Below are positions 8,832 through 17,686 of a stretch of DNA of 64,000 nt, piece after piece. How positions within the stretch are numbered: position 1 is the stretch's first letter; each line of letters starts with the position of its first letter. The notes beneath the pieces are model-generated. The model was not told the origin of the DNA, ran no database searches, and saw only the letters and a list, made by a program, of their open reading frames with translations. Location: positions 1 to 64,000 of the forward strand of contig CAZRYM010000005.1 of assembly GCA_964604305.1 (NCBI GenBank). The letters are read 5' to 3'. The position numbers and the translations under genes were made by a program. Origin of the DNA: JASUTC01 sp964604305. Its GTDB lineage: Bacteria > Thermotogota > Thermotogae > MWEM01.

Positions 8832-9838
8832 AAGAACTGTTTGATTTCCTGGCAGCAAAGCAAAGAGTGATTTCAATTATTGGCATGGAAAAGAACATCG
8901 GTAAGACAACTCTTTTAAACTTTTTGCTTAAAGGAATGTATGAACGTTCATTGCCTACCTTGGTTATGACTGTTGGCATGGACGGCGAGGCAATTGACAG
9001 TGTTGAGAATACTCCGAAACCTGAGATTATTGTGTACAAGGGCGGGTGTTTTTTAACCATTACTGAATTAATTACTACGCCTTCTTCTGTCGAAGTATTG
9101 GAGACATTTGACGTAAAAGTCTCTGGGTCCAAGGTAATTTTAGCACGAGCGTTAGCAGATACAAAGATTCAACTGGTCAACCCGGCCAACCAAATGATGC
9201 TTTCGAAGTTGATTGATCAAGGTGTGCGTCATTGCGGAAAGTGTACCGTTCTTATTGATGGAGCTCTGGACAGATTCTCACACGGTTCAACATCCTTAAT
9301 CGACGGGGTTTTTGTTTGTGCTGGGGTTCAAACAGCTGGGGATTTACCTCTAATAATCAAAAAAACAAAGTTGTTGATTGGCTATCTTGAGTGCACTGAA
9401 AGTGAAGATTATATTCGAAGACTCATTCGTAATAATGAGATTGAAAAGGGAAGTGCGATAATTAGAGATCGTAAGGCAGTTGCGTGTATAACAGGTACTT
9501 TGCTGGATACAACGGAACTTGATGAAAAGATCAAGAATAATGATATAATCTATACAACCGGTGTGATAACCGATAAGATAATGAAACGATTTATTGATAG
9601 AGAATTAAATGTGACAATCGTGTTGATTGATGGCACAAGATGTCATATTAGTCAAAGATATAGCCTTATAATCAACAGAAAGAGAATCGCAATACGTGTC
9701 TTGAACAGGATACCAGTTTATGGTTTGGCAGTTAACAGTGTAGGAATAAGGCGTTCCATGAACCCGTCAAAAGTATTGAAGGATTTTAGAGAAGCGTTTA
9801 AAGATTTAAGGGTTTTTGATACAAGGTATTTGATGTAA
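8807..9838 (+). CDS. P-loop protein, KamB-like (putative aminomutase reactivase subunit)
   Basis: A 343-residue protein with a Walker A loop at residues ~26-33 (GMEKNIGKTT) and then TVGMDGEAID, PKPEIIVYKGG and LIDGALDRFSHGSTS. This pattern matches my recollection of KamB, a protein of lysine-fermentation clusters proposed to help reactivate the B12-dependent lysine 5,6-aminomutase; I could not align it. It overlaps kamA by 25 bp, so the two are almost certainly cotranslated. Its usual companions KamC, KamD and KamE are not in this window. The ATG has a GGAG only two or three bases upstream. Function is inferred from position and motif only. Confidence 0.55.
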   Translation: METNTFSIEELFDFLAAKQRVISIIGMEKNIGKTTLLNFLLKGMYERSLPTLVMTVGMDGEAIDSVENTPKPEIIVYKGGCFLTITELITTPSSVEVLETFDVKVSGSKVILARALADTKIQLVNPANQMMLSKLIDQGVRHCGKCTVLIDGALDRFSHGSTSLIDGVFVCAGVQTAGDLPLIIKKTKLLIGYLECTESEDYIRRLIRNNEIEKGSAIIRDRKAVACITGTLLDTTELDEKIKNNDIIYTTGVITDKIMKRFIDRELNVTIVLIDGTRCHISQRYSLIINRKRIAIRVLNRIPVYGLAVNSVGIRRSMNPSKVLKDFREAFKDLRVFDTRYLM

Positions 9839-9851
9839 AGACATTCTAACA

Positions 9852-9871
9852 GGGCAATCTGAGAATTGCCC
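9852..9871 (+). other. Hairpin between the kamB-like gene and hpf
   Basis: GGGCAAT and ATTGCCC form a perfect 7-bp stem with a 6-nt loop. No T-run follows, so it is not a standard intrinsic terminator. It may protect an RNA end or act as a processing or attenuation structure ahead of hpf. Confidence 0.4.
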
Positions 9872-9915
9872 CTATGTAAAAGCTACTTTCTAAACGTCCA
9901 CAAAGGGGTGATACG

Positions 9916-10461
9916 ATGGATTACAAATTAGTGACTAGAGGATTTTCAGCAACAGATGCAGTAGAGGATTATGTGGAAAAGAAAGTTTCAAAACTTGAAA
10001 AGGTCATGCCGGAAGGAGATCATGTTCATACCGAAGTTAAGATTGAACGGGAAAACAAAGATTTCAGAGCCGAGCTAACCGTCCACATAAGAGGGGCTGT
10101 GGTCAGAACAGATGAAATGACCAATGATATGTACGCTTCTCTGGATCTGGCGGTAGATGCGATGGAAAAGAAACTTGAAAAGTATAAGAACAAAAGAATT
10201 GCAAGACACCGGGCTTCTTCCAAGGTGTTATCGGAAGTGATGAAGAAAGAGAAAGAAGAGGATGAATTTGAGGATGAGTTTGAAGATATCGTCAAGACAA
10301 AAAGATTTTTCCTCAGACCGATGAATCTTGAGGAGGCAAAACTTCAATTGGAAATGTTGGGCCATAATTTCTTTGTTTTCAAAAACGCTGATACAGACGA
10401 GATCAACCTGATCTACAGACGTCAAAACAAGACAATGGGTTTAATAGAGTTTGAAGTTTAA
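9916..10461 (+). CDS. hpf: Ribosome hibernation promoting factor, long form
   Basis: A 181-residue long HPF. Residues 1-100 are the S30AE domain that sits in the decoding channel of the 30S subunit. After an acidic linker (~residues 112-128, rich in E and D), the C-terminal domain KRFFLRPMNLEEAKLQLE to NLIYRRQNKTMGLIE drives 100S dimer formation. The protein silences ribosomes in stationary phase or stress. GGGGTGAT lies just before the ATG. A clear terminator follows 20 bp after the stop, so the gene ends its transcript. Confidence 0.95.
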   Translation: MDYKLVTRGFSATDAVEDYVEKKVSKLEKVMPEGDHVHTEVKIERENKDFRAELTVHIRGAVVRTDEMTNDMYASLDLAVDAMEKKLEKYKNKRIARHRASSKVLSEVMKKEKEEDEFEDEFEDIVKTKRFFLRPMNLEEAKLQLEMLGHNFFVFKNADTDEINLIYRRQNKTMGLIEFEV

Positions 10462-10479
10462 CTTAAATAAATGGGAAAA

Positions 10480-10508
10480 GGGGCCCGTTTCGAGGGTCTC
10501 TTTTTTTT
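10480..10508 (+). terminator. Intrinsic terminator after hpf
   Basis: GGGGCCC pairs with GGGTCTC (seven pairs, two of them G-U in RNA) around a 7-nt loop and runs straight into eight T residues. Confidence 0.8.
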
Positions 10509-10511
10509 AGT

Positions 10512-10540
10512 TTCACTTTTTTAATATTTTACGTTATAAT
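10512..10540 (+). promoter_or_regulatory. Promoter for the rng transcript
   Basis: TTCACT and TATAAT are separated by 17 bp, immediately after the hpf terminator and about 95 bp before the RNase G/E coding region. It leaves an untranslated leader of roughly 85-105 nt. Confidence 0.6.
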
Positions 10541-10650
10541 AAAGAAAAGAAGTAAATCGATTTTACAGAGGTATTAATCGTCTTCTTAATATAAAAAAGA
10601 AGAAATTACAGTTAATTGAGAGGTGAAAAGATATAGTCATTTCCAACCCA

Positions 10651-12087
10651 TTGATAAAAAGGATTCTTGTGGGAACGTTTCAGGATGAGATAATGATCGC
10701 TGTTCTAGAGGGAAATCAGCTCGTTGAGTTGCATCTGGAGGAGATGGATAACGAAAGTATTACCGGGAATATCTTTCTCGGCAAAGTGGAAAATTATGTT
10801 AGTAGTTTGGATGCTTCTTTTATTGATATTGGGAAAGGTAAAAACGCATTTTTGAGAAATAAGGACTTCTTGAAAAATTCCCTGGGAAATAAAGAGGCAA
10901 GAAAAAAAAGTGAAGTTCCGGTTAAGGGGAACAAGATAATCGTTCAGGCAAAAAAGGACCCTATGGGGAGCAAAGGGCCGCAAGTGACGACGAATATAGG
11001 GATTGCCGGTAGATATCTTGTCTTTATGCCTTTTTCCAGAAGTGTAGGAGTTTCAAAAAAGATTGAAGACAGCCTTGAAAGAAAACGCCTGCATAATCGG
11101 ATGTCAAAGGTTGTCAAAGATTCCGGCATCATTATAAGGACAGTAGCACAAAATGTTGATTATGAAGCTTTGGAAGAGGAATATCAACTTTTAAAAAAAA
11201 GATGGGAAGAAATCCACAAACAGTTCCAAAGGTTCAAAAAGCCTCGATTGTTGCACGATGAGGCTGAAATTCTGGAATACCTTATGAGGGAAAAATATGA
11301 TACTACCGTTGATGAGGTGGTAACCAATTCCAGGGAGATGTTTGCAAAACTTGAAAAGATATTAAAAGTCTTTGACAAAAAACCCGTGAAGGGTAAATTG
11401 CGTTTATGCAAAGAAGATGTCTTTGACACCTATAATGTAAGTGAACAACTGGAGGCGCTTTATTCAAGAAAGATTGAGATGGAGTGTGGTGGTTGGTTGG
11501 TGGTGGATAGAACGGAAGCATTTACCATCATTGATATCAATTCCGGAAGTAACGTATCCAGTAACAACACCAGAGACATGGCATTGGAGACGAATGTACA
11601 ATCAGCTACAGAAGTAGCGAGACAGCTTAGACTGAGGAATTTAAGTGGGATAATAATCGTTGACTTCATAGATATGGAACAAGAAAACGATCGGATGACA
11701 ATTTTGAAGGTTTTGAATGAAGAGTTGAAAAAGGATAAGGCAAAAACTGCTGTGATGGGTTTTACAAAACTTGGCTTAGTAGAAATTACAAGAAAGAGAA
11801 CCTCCCCTCCTGTGGAGGAGTTGCTTTTCGAAAAATGCCCCATATGTCATGGAGAAGGATTGGTATTTTCTCCAAAGCGAATACTGAAGATGATTTCTGT
11901 GGAGTTGGACCAGGCCAAAAGGTTGAAAGACGTAAAAGGTATTCAACTAAATCTCCATTGGAGCCTTTCAGGTTATTTGAATAAGGAATGGCGTGAAGCT
12001 ATGTTAAAAAGCACAGGATTTGATTCTATCGACATCGATTTTTCACGAAAAGATCCTAACGGGTATGATATAAAATATAAAAAGTAA
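10651..12087 (+). CDS. rng: Ribonuclease G/E family endoribonuclease
   Basis: A 478-residue RNase G-sized enzyme that cleaves single-stranded AU-rich RNA and processes rRNA. It opens with IKRILVGTFQDEIMIAVLEG and has an S1-like domain at ~38-125. The catalytic region carries FTIIDINSGSN and IIVDFIDMEQ, which supply the magnesium-binding aspartates, and the zinc-link CPICHGEG at the C-terminal side. The C-terminal scaffold of RNase E is missing. The start is doubtful: the TTG at 10651 has no ribosome site, whereas GAGAGGTGA at ~10618-10626 is well placed for in-frame ATA (10633) or ATT (10639). Both would be rare start codons. Confidence 0.9.
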   Translation: MIKRILVGTFQDEIMIAVLEGNQLVELHLEEMDNESITGNIFLGKVENYVSSLDASFIDIGKGKNAFLRNKDFLKNSLGNKEARKKSEVPVKGNKIIVQAKKDPMGSKGPQVTTNIGIAGRYLVFMPFSRSVGVSKKIEDSLERKRLHNRMSKVVKDSGIIIRTVAQNVDYEALEEEYQLLKKRWEEIHKQFQRFKKPRLLHDEAEILEYLMREKYDTTVDEVVTNSREMFAKLEKILKVFDKKPVKGKLRLCKEDVFDTYNVSEQLEALYSRKIEMECGGWLVVDRTEAFTIIDINSGSNVSSNNTRDMALETNVQSATEVARQLRLRNLSGIIIVDFIDMEQENDRMTILKVLNEELKKDKAKTAVMGFTKLGLVEITRKRTSPPVEELLFEKCPICHGEGLVFSPKRILKMISVELDQAKRLKDVKGIQLNLHWSLSGYLNKEWREAMLKSTGFDSIDIDFSRKDPNGYDIKYKK

Positions 12088-12105
12088 CTTTGAGAGGTGA
12101 ATAAT

Positions 12106-14193
12106 ATGAGGAAGATACAATTTATATTTGGCGTTCATAATCATCAACCTGAAGGGAATTTTGATTTTGTTTTCCAGAAATCCTTGGAAAAAGGGTATAA
12201 GCCTTTTTTGGAAACGGTTTTTGAATATCCCCAGATTAAAACAACACTGCATTTTAGTGGATCTCTGCTTCAATTCATAGAAAAAAAGGACCCCAAGTTA
12301 ATCGACTTGATAAAAAAAATGCTTGACAGAGATCAGATCGAATTGTTCTCAGGTGGTTATTATGATCCCATATTATCTGTGATTCCTGAGGAAGATCGGT
12401 TACTTCAGATCAAGATGATGAACGAGAAACTGAAAGAGTTGTTTGATTACAAGGCAAAGGGCTTTTGGCTTTCTGAAAGAGTTTGGGAACCATCCATGGT
12501 ATCAACGCTTTCAAAACATGATGTAGAATACATTGCCCTGGATGACGATCACTTTAAAAATGCCGGTAATTACGAAGATGAACTCAATGGATATTTTCTG
12601 ACTGAGGACCAGGGTTATCCCTTGAAGATATTCCCAATAAACAAAAAGCTCAGATATCTTATACCTTTTCATGATATTGACGAAACAATCAATTTCTTAC
12701 ACGAAAGGGCATCAGAAAGTGCTCAAAGCATGTATCTAATGATGGATGATGGTGAGAAATTCGGTATTTGGCCGGGTACTCATGAGCTGGTTTTCAAAAA
12801 AGGTTGGCTTGAAGGCTTTTTTAAAAGACTCATTGAAGAGTCGGAATGGTTAACTTTAACAACTTTTGGAGAGTATGCAAAGGAAGTTCCACCACGTGGG
12901 AGAACGTATATTCCCGATTCCTCTTATCCTGAGATGATGAGCTGGGCACTTCCCAGTAGAGCCAGAACACATTATGAGAGATTGGAAAATGAACTAAAGG
13001 AAAAAGGGGATTTCGAAAGATTTTCAATGTTTCTCAAGACTGGTTTCTGGAGGACTTTTTTGTCCAAATATACTGAATCTAATCTGATGCACAAAAAGAT
13101 GCTTCACATCAGATCAAAAATCACCGGGGAAATGCCTGATAATATTAAAGAAAAGATACTGAAAAGTCAATCTAATGACGCTTATTGGCATGGCCTTTTT
13201 GGTGGATTGTATCTTCCTAATTTAAGAGCGGAAGTCTATAAAAATCTTATAAGCGCAAATAGGAGCATAGATGAAATCAAACATTCGGGTGAGGATGATT
13301 TTGTTGAAATTGAGGTAAAAGATTATGATATTGACGGATATGAGGAGATCATCATCAACAACAAAAGACTCACGATCGGAATTTCTCCGGCGAATGGCGG
13401 GAGAATATTCGAACTTTCTTTAAAAAATAAAGAAATTAACCTGATGAACAATCTTACCAGAAGATATGAACCTTATCATGAAAAGATGGAAGAAGCGAAA
13501 ACGAAGGAGGAAGGCGGATACGGCAACCATTTGACAAAGGAAAAAGGCTTGGAAAAGCTCCTGAATTATGATTGGTATGAACGTTTTTCCTTCCTGGATC
13601 ATTTCCTTGGAGAATGGAGTAATTTGGAAAAATACGCCCGATGCCGTTATCCGGAACAAGGTGACTTTACCAATCAGGATTATGCCTTTGAGATAATGGA
13701 TAAGGAAACAGGTTCAATCAAGTTGACAAGAGAAGGGCACATCTGGCATGGATCTCTTTGGGTTCCCATAAAACTGGAAAAACACATCAAACTTGATGAT
13801 GATGGCATACTGCTAAAAAACGTAATTACAAATATGTCCACCCACAATATTCCAATCTTCTACGGATGTGAATACAACATCAACATGATTTCTGACAGTT
13901 CAATGGATCGTTTTCTATACGCCGGTGAATATCCCAAAATCGGGATCTCGGAAACAGGAAAGGTTAAGGCAACCTATTTTGGCTTAAGAAGTGAATTTGA
14001 AGGTATAGACATTAACTTACAACCTGACAGAGAAGTAGAATTTTGGTATTTTCCGGTTTATACGGTTTCCTATTCGGAAAGAGGGTACGAAAAACTCTAT
14101 CAAACTACGAGTATAACCCCTATTTATAAATTTAAGTCGGAACCCATGTCGACCTTTGAAACAGAAATGAAATTTAAAATAGAAGAATTTTAA
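12106..14193 (+). CDS. GH57 4-alpha-glucanotransferase / alpha-amylase
   Basis: The protein begins with FIFGVHNHQPEGNF, the first GH57 motif, and has the catalytic nucleophile E124 in WLSERVWEPS and the acid/base D214 in YLMMDDGEKFG. These numbers nearly coincide with E123 and D214 of the Thermococcus litoralis 4-alpha-glucanotransferase. The C-terminal ~400 residues match the beta-sandwich DUF1925/DUF1926 modules of that subfamily. It remodels alpha-1,4-glucans, probably in the cytoplasm since no signal peptide is seen. GAGAGGTGA fits the ATG at 12106 rather than the upstream GTG at 12097. It follows rng by 18 bp. Confidence 0.92.
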   Translation: MRKIQFIFGVHNHQPEGNFDFVFQKSLEKGYKPFLETVFEYPQIKTTLHFSGSLLQFIEKKDPKLIDLIKKMLDRDQIELFSGGYYDPILSVIPEEDRLLQIKMMNEKLKELFDYKAKGFWLSERVWEPSMVSTLSKHDVEYIALDDDHFKNAGNYEDELNGYFLTEDQGYPLKIFPINKKLRYLIPFHDIDETINFLHERASESAQSMYLMMDDGEKFGIWPGTHELVFKKGWLEGFFKRLIEESEWLTLTTFGEYAKEVPPRGRTYIPDSSYPEMMSWALPSRARTHYERLENELKEKGDFERFSMFLKTGFWRTFLSKYTESNLMHKKMLHIRSKITGEMPDNIKEKILKSQSNDAYWHGLFGGLYLPNLRAEVYKNLISANRSIDEIKHSGEDDFVEIEVKDYDIDGYEEIIINNKRLTIGISPANGGRIFELSLKNKEINLMNNLTRRYEPYHEKMEEAKTKEEGGYGNHLTKEKGLEKLLNYDWYERFSFLDHFLGEWSNLEKYARCRYPEQGDFTNQDYAFEIMDKETGSIKLTREGHIWHGSLWVPIKLEKHIKLDDDGILLKNVITNMSTHNIPIFYGCEYNINMISDSSMDRFLYAGEYPKIGISETGKVKATYFGLRSEFEGIDINLQPDREVEFWYFPVYTVSYSERGYEKLYQTTSITPIYKFKSEPMSTFETEMKFKIEEF

Positions 14194-14241
14194 AATAAAT
14201 TTACGCAGCGTCTGAGAAATTGGACGAAAGGAGATGTAACA

Positions 14242-16404
14242 GTGGCATTTAAGCAATGGAAATTTGAAATAGCCGGCAGAGAGTTGGTTGTAGAACATGG
14301 AAAAATGGCAAAACAATCAGCGGGATCTGTAGTTGTTAGATTGGGAGATACGGTCGTTTTGATAACGGCTAATTGTAAAAAATCAGCATCCGGAATGGAC
14401 TTTTTTCCGTTAACCGTTGAGTTTCAGGAAAAGTTTTATTCATCCGGGAAGATACCCGGGGGATTTTTAAAAAGAGAAGGAAGGCCGGGAGATACATCAA
14501 TACTGGCTGCAAGGCAAATAGACAGACCCATTAGACCTCTGTTTCCAGAAGGTTTTTATAACGAGGTTCAGTTGATTGCAACGGTATTATCAATAGATGA
14601 GGATAATCCGGCGGATGTTCTTGGTATTCTTGGAGCCTCACTTGCGTTAAACCTTTCAAATATACCATTTGAAGGAATAGTAGCAGGGGTGAAAGTTGGT
14701 TATGTAGACGGTCAGCCGGTTGTTTTCCCAACAGAAGAAGAGTTGAGGAAAAGTGATATTGAGTTGACTGTAGCCGGTTCAAAAGAGGCTATTGTAATGG
14801 TAGAAGGTGAAGCCAAAGAAGTGGAAGAGGAACGGATGCTTGAAGGTCTGGACAAAGCTCATGAGGCAATCAAACAGATGTGCGAATTCCAGGAAAAAAT
14901 ATTAGAAGAGGTGGGGCCTTTTGAGAAGATGGAGTTTGAAGTATTAGCTCTATCAGATGAGGAGAAAGGCAGCCTGGAATCTTTGGTTGATAAAGCTGAA
15001 CTGAAAACCAGAATGCTAACTACCGGGAAGAAAAATGCTGAGAAGGCACTTGGAGAATACAAAGAACAAATTCTTGAACAATTTGTCGAAAGTCTTGAAG
15101 AAGAAGCGGACTCTGTTAAACTTAGACTTGTTTCCGAGCATTATGAAGAGATTCTAAAGGGAATTATGAGAAGATCAATCGTAGAAGACAAAAAGCGTTC
15201 CGATGGCCGCGATCCCAGAACCATCAGACCCATTACATGTGAAACCGGTATTTTACCCAGGGCACATGGTTCTGCTCTTTTTACAAGGGGAGAAACTCAA
15301 AGTTTGGGAATCCTCACACTTGGAAGTGGTCGGGATGTTCAGTACATCGATTCAATTTATGAGGAATCGGAGAAGAATTTCATGTTGCATTACAATTTCC
15401 CGCCGTTTTCCGTCGGTGAGGTTAAAAGAATGTTTGGCACCTCTCGAAGAGAAATAGGACACGGCCATCTTGCAGAGCGTTCTGTAAAATCGATCATGCC
15501 TTCTGTAGAAGATTTTCCCTATACCGTTCGGGTAGTATCCGAAATACTTGAATCAAACGGATCATCATCAATGGCAACAATATGTTCAGCATCACTTTCA
15601 TTGATGGATGCGGGGGTTCCTGTGAAGAAACACGTTGCCGGAATAGCCATGGGTATGATAAAAGAGCCTGATGATACGGTCATTCTTTCGGACATACTTG
15701 GAATAGAAGATCACCTTGGTGATATGGACTTTAAAGTTGCCGGGACTAAAGAAGGTATAACAGGATTTCAGATGGATGTAAAAGTCAGCGGAATAAGCAG
15801 GGACATCATGGCACAAGCATTGAATCAGGCCAAAGAGGGAAGACTGCACATATTGGACATCATGTACAACACCATTGAACAGTCCAGGGAGAAGCTTTCT
15901 GAATATGCTCCTGTGGCTATCTCTTTCGATATTCCGGAAGAATCTATCGGAGAAGTTATCGGACCCGGAGGAAAGACTATCAAGTTCATCACCGCTGAAT
16001 TCGATGTTAAGGTAGAGATTGACGATGAAAAAGGAAAGGTTAATATCTACGGAGATGATGCCAAAAAGAGTAACGCAGCCGCTGAATACATACACAGAAT
16101 GCTGGAACCCCTTGTGCCTGACAAGGAATACACCGGAAAGATAACCCGTATCGAAAAATATGGGGTATTTGTGGAATTGGCACCCGGTAAAACAGGCCTT
16201 CTCCACGTTTCAAACATGGAAGGCTATGTGAAAGATCCAGCAGCAAAGTTTAACCTTGGAGATGAAGTAAAGGTTGTCTGCGGTAAACTTGAACAGGGTG
16301 GAAAGATTGATTTGAGAGAACCCGGCAGTAAAAAGAAAAGTACCGGCAACAACGACAGAAGGGGTGGCAGAAAACCACCTGAAAGAAGAGAAAACAGGAA
16401 GTGA
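14242..16404 (+). CDS. pnp: Polyribonucleotide nucleotidyltransferase (PNPase)
   Basis: A 720-residue PNPase with two RNase PH domains separated by an alpha-helical region (~residues 210-320). These are followed by a KH domain near residue 560 (IGEVIGPGGKTIKFI) and an S1 domain at ~630-690 (GKITRIEKYGVFVELA, GLLHVSNM). It degrades RNA 3' to 5' with phosphate. A basic tail rich in K, R and G follows. The start is GTG at 14242 after AAAGGAGATG. The stop codon is 4 bp before the GTG start of the M16 peptidase, a pnp-M16 pairing that is common in bacteria. Confidence 0.97.
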   Translation: MAFKQWKFEIAGRELVVEHGKMAKQSAGSVVVRLGDTVVLITANCKKSASGMDFFPLTVEFQEKFYSSGKIPGGFLKREGRPGDTSILAARQIDRPIRPLFPEGFYNEVQLIATVLSIDEDNPADVLGILGASLALNLSNIPFEGIVAGVKVGYVDGQPVVFPTEEELRKSDIELTVAGSKEAIVMVEGEAKEVEEERMLEGLDKAHEAIKQMCEFQEKILEEVGPFEKMEFEVLALSDEEKGSLESLVDKAELKTRMLTTGKKNAEKALGEYKEQILEQFVESLEEEADSVKLRLVSEHYEEILKGIMRRSIVEDKKRSDGRDPRTIRPITCETGILPRAHGSALFTRGETQSLGILTLGSGRDVQYIDSIYEESEKNFMLHYNFPPFSVGEVKRMFGTSRREIGHGHLAERSVKSIMPSVEDFPYTVRVVSEILESNGSSSMATICSASLSLMDAGVPVKKHVAGIAMGMIKEPDDTVILSDILGIEDHLGDMDFKVAGTKEGITGFQMDVKVSGISRDIMAQALNQAKEGRLHILDIMYNTIEQSREKLSEYAPVAISFDIPEESIGEVIGPGGKTIKFITAEFDVKVEIDDEKGKVNIYGDDAKKSNAAAEYIHRMLEPLVPDKEYTGKITRIEKYGVFVELAPGKTGLLHVSNMEGYVKDPAAKFNLGDEVKVVCGKLEQGGKIDLREPGSKKKSTGNNDRRGGRKPPERRENRK

Positions 16405-16408
16405 TTTA

Positions 16409-17686
16409 GTGGATTCAGCCATAGCAACAACTTCGAAACTTAATAACGGAATGGAAATATTTTCACATAAAATGAACGGAGTAAGATCCGTAAGTCTTTC
16501 GATTGCGGTAAAGGCGGGTTCTTCAAATGAACCTGCCGGAAGCTCCGGTGCTGCTCATTTTACAGAGCATATGGTTTTCAAAGGAACCAGGACCCGCTCT
16601 CCAATAGAATTAAAAGAGCCTATTGAAAGAGTTGGTGGAACGCTCAATGCTTTTACCGGTAAGGAAAATACCGTTTACTTTGCAAGGGTACCAGATTCAA
16701 AATCAAGGATAGCTCTGTCAATATTAAAGGATATATGCAGTGAGTCATTATTTCCACAGAAATTTTTTGACCTTGAAAAGCAGGTTGTTATCGAGGAAAT
16801 TTCAGCTGCAGATGATGATCCCGCTGATATTGTTTATGAACAATTTTTCAAAAATGTATGGGGAAAATGCAACTACGGGAATCCCGTTTTAGGTACACTT
16901 GACAGTATACAAGACATTAACAGGCAAGATCTTCTTGATTTTTACAGAACCAAATATAATCCTTCCAATATGGTTTTTTCAGTAGCCGGAAATTTCCCGG
17001 TGGAACTTTTGGAAAGTTTTAATGACTTGGCCTATACTCAATCGGAAAGAGAAGTATCTTCTTTAATATACTCACCTGAACGTTCGATAACGGTTACTGA
17101 AAAGGAAGATCTAAAACAGCTTCACATGTTGATTGGTATCGAAGCACCTTCAAGACAGGATCCGGATTTTAACGTTTTTCAAGTCTTGAATACACTTTTG
17201 GGTGGAGGAATGAGTTCAAAACTTTTCAATCGACTCCGGGAAGAATTAGGTTTGGTATACACAATAGATTCGGGATTAATAAGCTATCCGGAGGGAGGGC
17301 TTTTTTTCATTTACGCAGCAACGACACCTGAAAGGTTTTTAAAGCTCAAAGATGAACTGATGAAAGAACTTTTAAAGATCGTGAAAAACGGAATGAATGA
17401 ACAGGATATCAATTACGGAAAAGAAAGGTTGAAAGGAAAACTTCTTCTTTCAACGGAAAGCACCTATTCCACAATGATGAGAAACCTTGATACCGGCCTT
17501 GCCTTTGGTAGACCGCTGAGTGTAGAGGAAATGGTGGAAAGGATTAATGCAGTGGATATTTCCCGGATGGATAAGGTTATGGAAAAATACTTTTCACGAA
17601 AATGGATACTGAGTCTGGTGACTCCAAAAAAGATCCTGAAACAATCGTTAATCGATAACTGGGAGGAGAAGGGGATAACGATTTGA
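16409..17686 (+). CDS. M16 family zinc metallopeptidase (processing-peptidase type)
   Basis: An inverzincin with the inverted zinc motif HFTEH, then the downstream glutamate in VIEEISAADDDPADIVYE. Length is about 425 aa, a single M16 unit of the PqqL/mitochondrial processing peptidase type. Such peptidases encoded after pnp cut short unfolded peptides; the substrate here is unknown. The open frame extends upstream into pnp to 16364, but AGGAAG precedes a GTG at 16409, giving the more plausible N-terminus. It overlaps the next HD-GYP gene by 4 bp (TTGA). Confidence 0.92.
   Translation: MDSAIATTSKLNNGMEIFSHKMNGVRSVSLSIAVKAGSSNEPAGSSGAAHFTEHMVFKGTRTRSPIELKEPIERVGGTLNAFTGKENTVYFARVPDSKSRIALSILKDICSESLFPQKFFDLEKQVVIEEISAADDDPADIVYEQFFKNVWGKCNYGNPVLGTLDSIQDINRQDLLDFYRTKYNPSNMVFSVAGNFPVELLESFNDLAYTQSEREVSSLIYSPERSITVTEKEDLKQLHMLIGIEAPSRQDPDFNVFQVLNTLLGGGMSSKLFNRLREELGLVYTIDSGLISYPEGGLFFIYAATTPERFLKLKDELMKELLKIVKNGMNEQDINYGKERLKGKLLLSTESTYSTMMRNLDTGLAFGRPLSVEEMVERINAVDISRMDKVMEKYFSRKWILSLVTPKKILKQSLIDNWEEKGITI

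Noticed and set aside
15598..16206. 202-codon open frame antisense to pnp
   Set aside because: Shadow of a conserved PNPase gene; composition is unlike a real protein.
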